DNA of 30,863 nucleotides from Bacteroidota bacterium (lineage in GTDB: Bacteria > Bacteroidota > Bacteroidia > Chitinophagales > Chitinophagaceae). Below the pieces are notes generated by a model that saw nothing but the letters and a program-made list of their open reading frames with translations, was not told the origin of the DNA and made no database searches. A program made the translations under genes and the position numbers. The stretch's first letter is position 1, and the number at the start of each line of letters is the position of its first letter. The stretch spans positions 1 through 30,863 of the forward strand of contig JAEZDR010000158.1 in NCBI GenBank assembly GCA_023433265.1. Direction: 5' to 3'. Positions 30,812 to 30,863 of this stretch are shown in pieces.

Positions 30812-30863
30812 CAGGGGCTTTGGATAATTCTATAGTGCGCTTGATCCGTACAGGCCTTCCACC

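Overview
The window looks like chromosomal DNA of a Bacteroidota bacterium, most likely of the order Chitinophagales (Chitinophagaceae-like). The grounds are several recognisable family types: a PKD-repeat protein ending in a gliding-motility/type IX sorting domain, an UpxY-type NusG paralogue heading a polysaccharide locus, DUF4407, DUF6526 and GLPGLI-like proteins, and an HU-like-domain membrane protein. Perfect or near-perfect TAnnTTTG boxes, the Bacteroidota sigma-A -7 element, also sit just upstream of several starts. No rRNA, tRNA, CRISPR array, insertion sequence or phage module is visible. This assignment is inference from family content, without any search.

Region 1 (1-2557) is a hexuronate/KDG catabolism module: kdgK (cut by the left edge, leftward) diverges from eda and an ExuT-like MFS transporter (rightward, 1 bp apart). 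Together they import a sugar acid and carry 2-keto-3-deoxygluconate through KDPG to pyruvate and glyceraldehyde-3-phosphate.

Region 2 (2618-16454) is mostly housekeeping and small conserved genes on both strands: a GNAT acetyltransferase, an unrecognised coiled-coil protein behind a palindromic leader, pyrE with a small secreted HMA-like protein, a Nudix hydrolase, a DUF2892 protein, a strong bidirectional terminator, MarC, a TonB-dependent receptor controlled by a clear cobalamin riboswitch (hence BtuB-like), DUF4407, YidC, a secreted GLPGLI-like protein, an RDD protein, DUF6526, an HU-like-domain membrane protein, a zinc-ribbon methyltransferase and a flavin-binding PNPOx-like protein. The 300-bp space between the riboswitch and DUF4407 carries two arrays of 11-bp tandem repeats.

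Region 3 (16604-30811) is an exopolysaccharide/capsule locus in two transcription blocks. Block one holds a Lys/Pro-rich secreted protein, the PKD/CHU_C surface protein, wza (export lipoprotein) and a Wzc-like chain-length protein/BY-kinase, closed by a strong terminator. A leftward secreted transglutaminase-like gene follows. Block two starts with a long structured leader, an UpxY/NusG-like antiterminator and a strong intrinsic terminator, then wzx flippase, a NodB-type deacetylase, a Wzy-like polymerase/ligase and two glycosyltransferases; the operon probably continues beyond the right edge.

The most interesting part is the control region of block two. A 29-codon leader ORF with a plausible Shine-Dalgarno lies exactly across two mutually exclusive RNA hairpins upstream of the antiterminator gene. 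A 13-bp-stem terminator sits between that antiterminator gene and the biosynthetic genes. This suggests a two-stage attenuation switch for polysaccharide production. Other notable points are a BY-kinase with degenerate catalytic and oligomerisation motifs, and an UpxY-like protein with no visible KOW motif.
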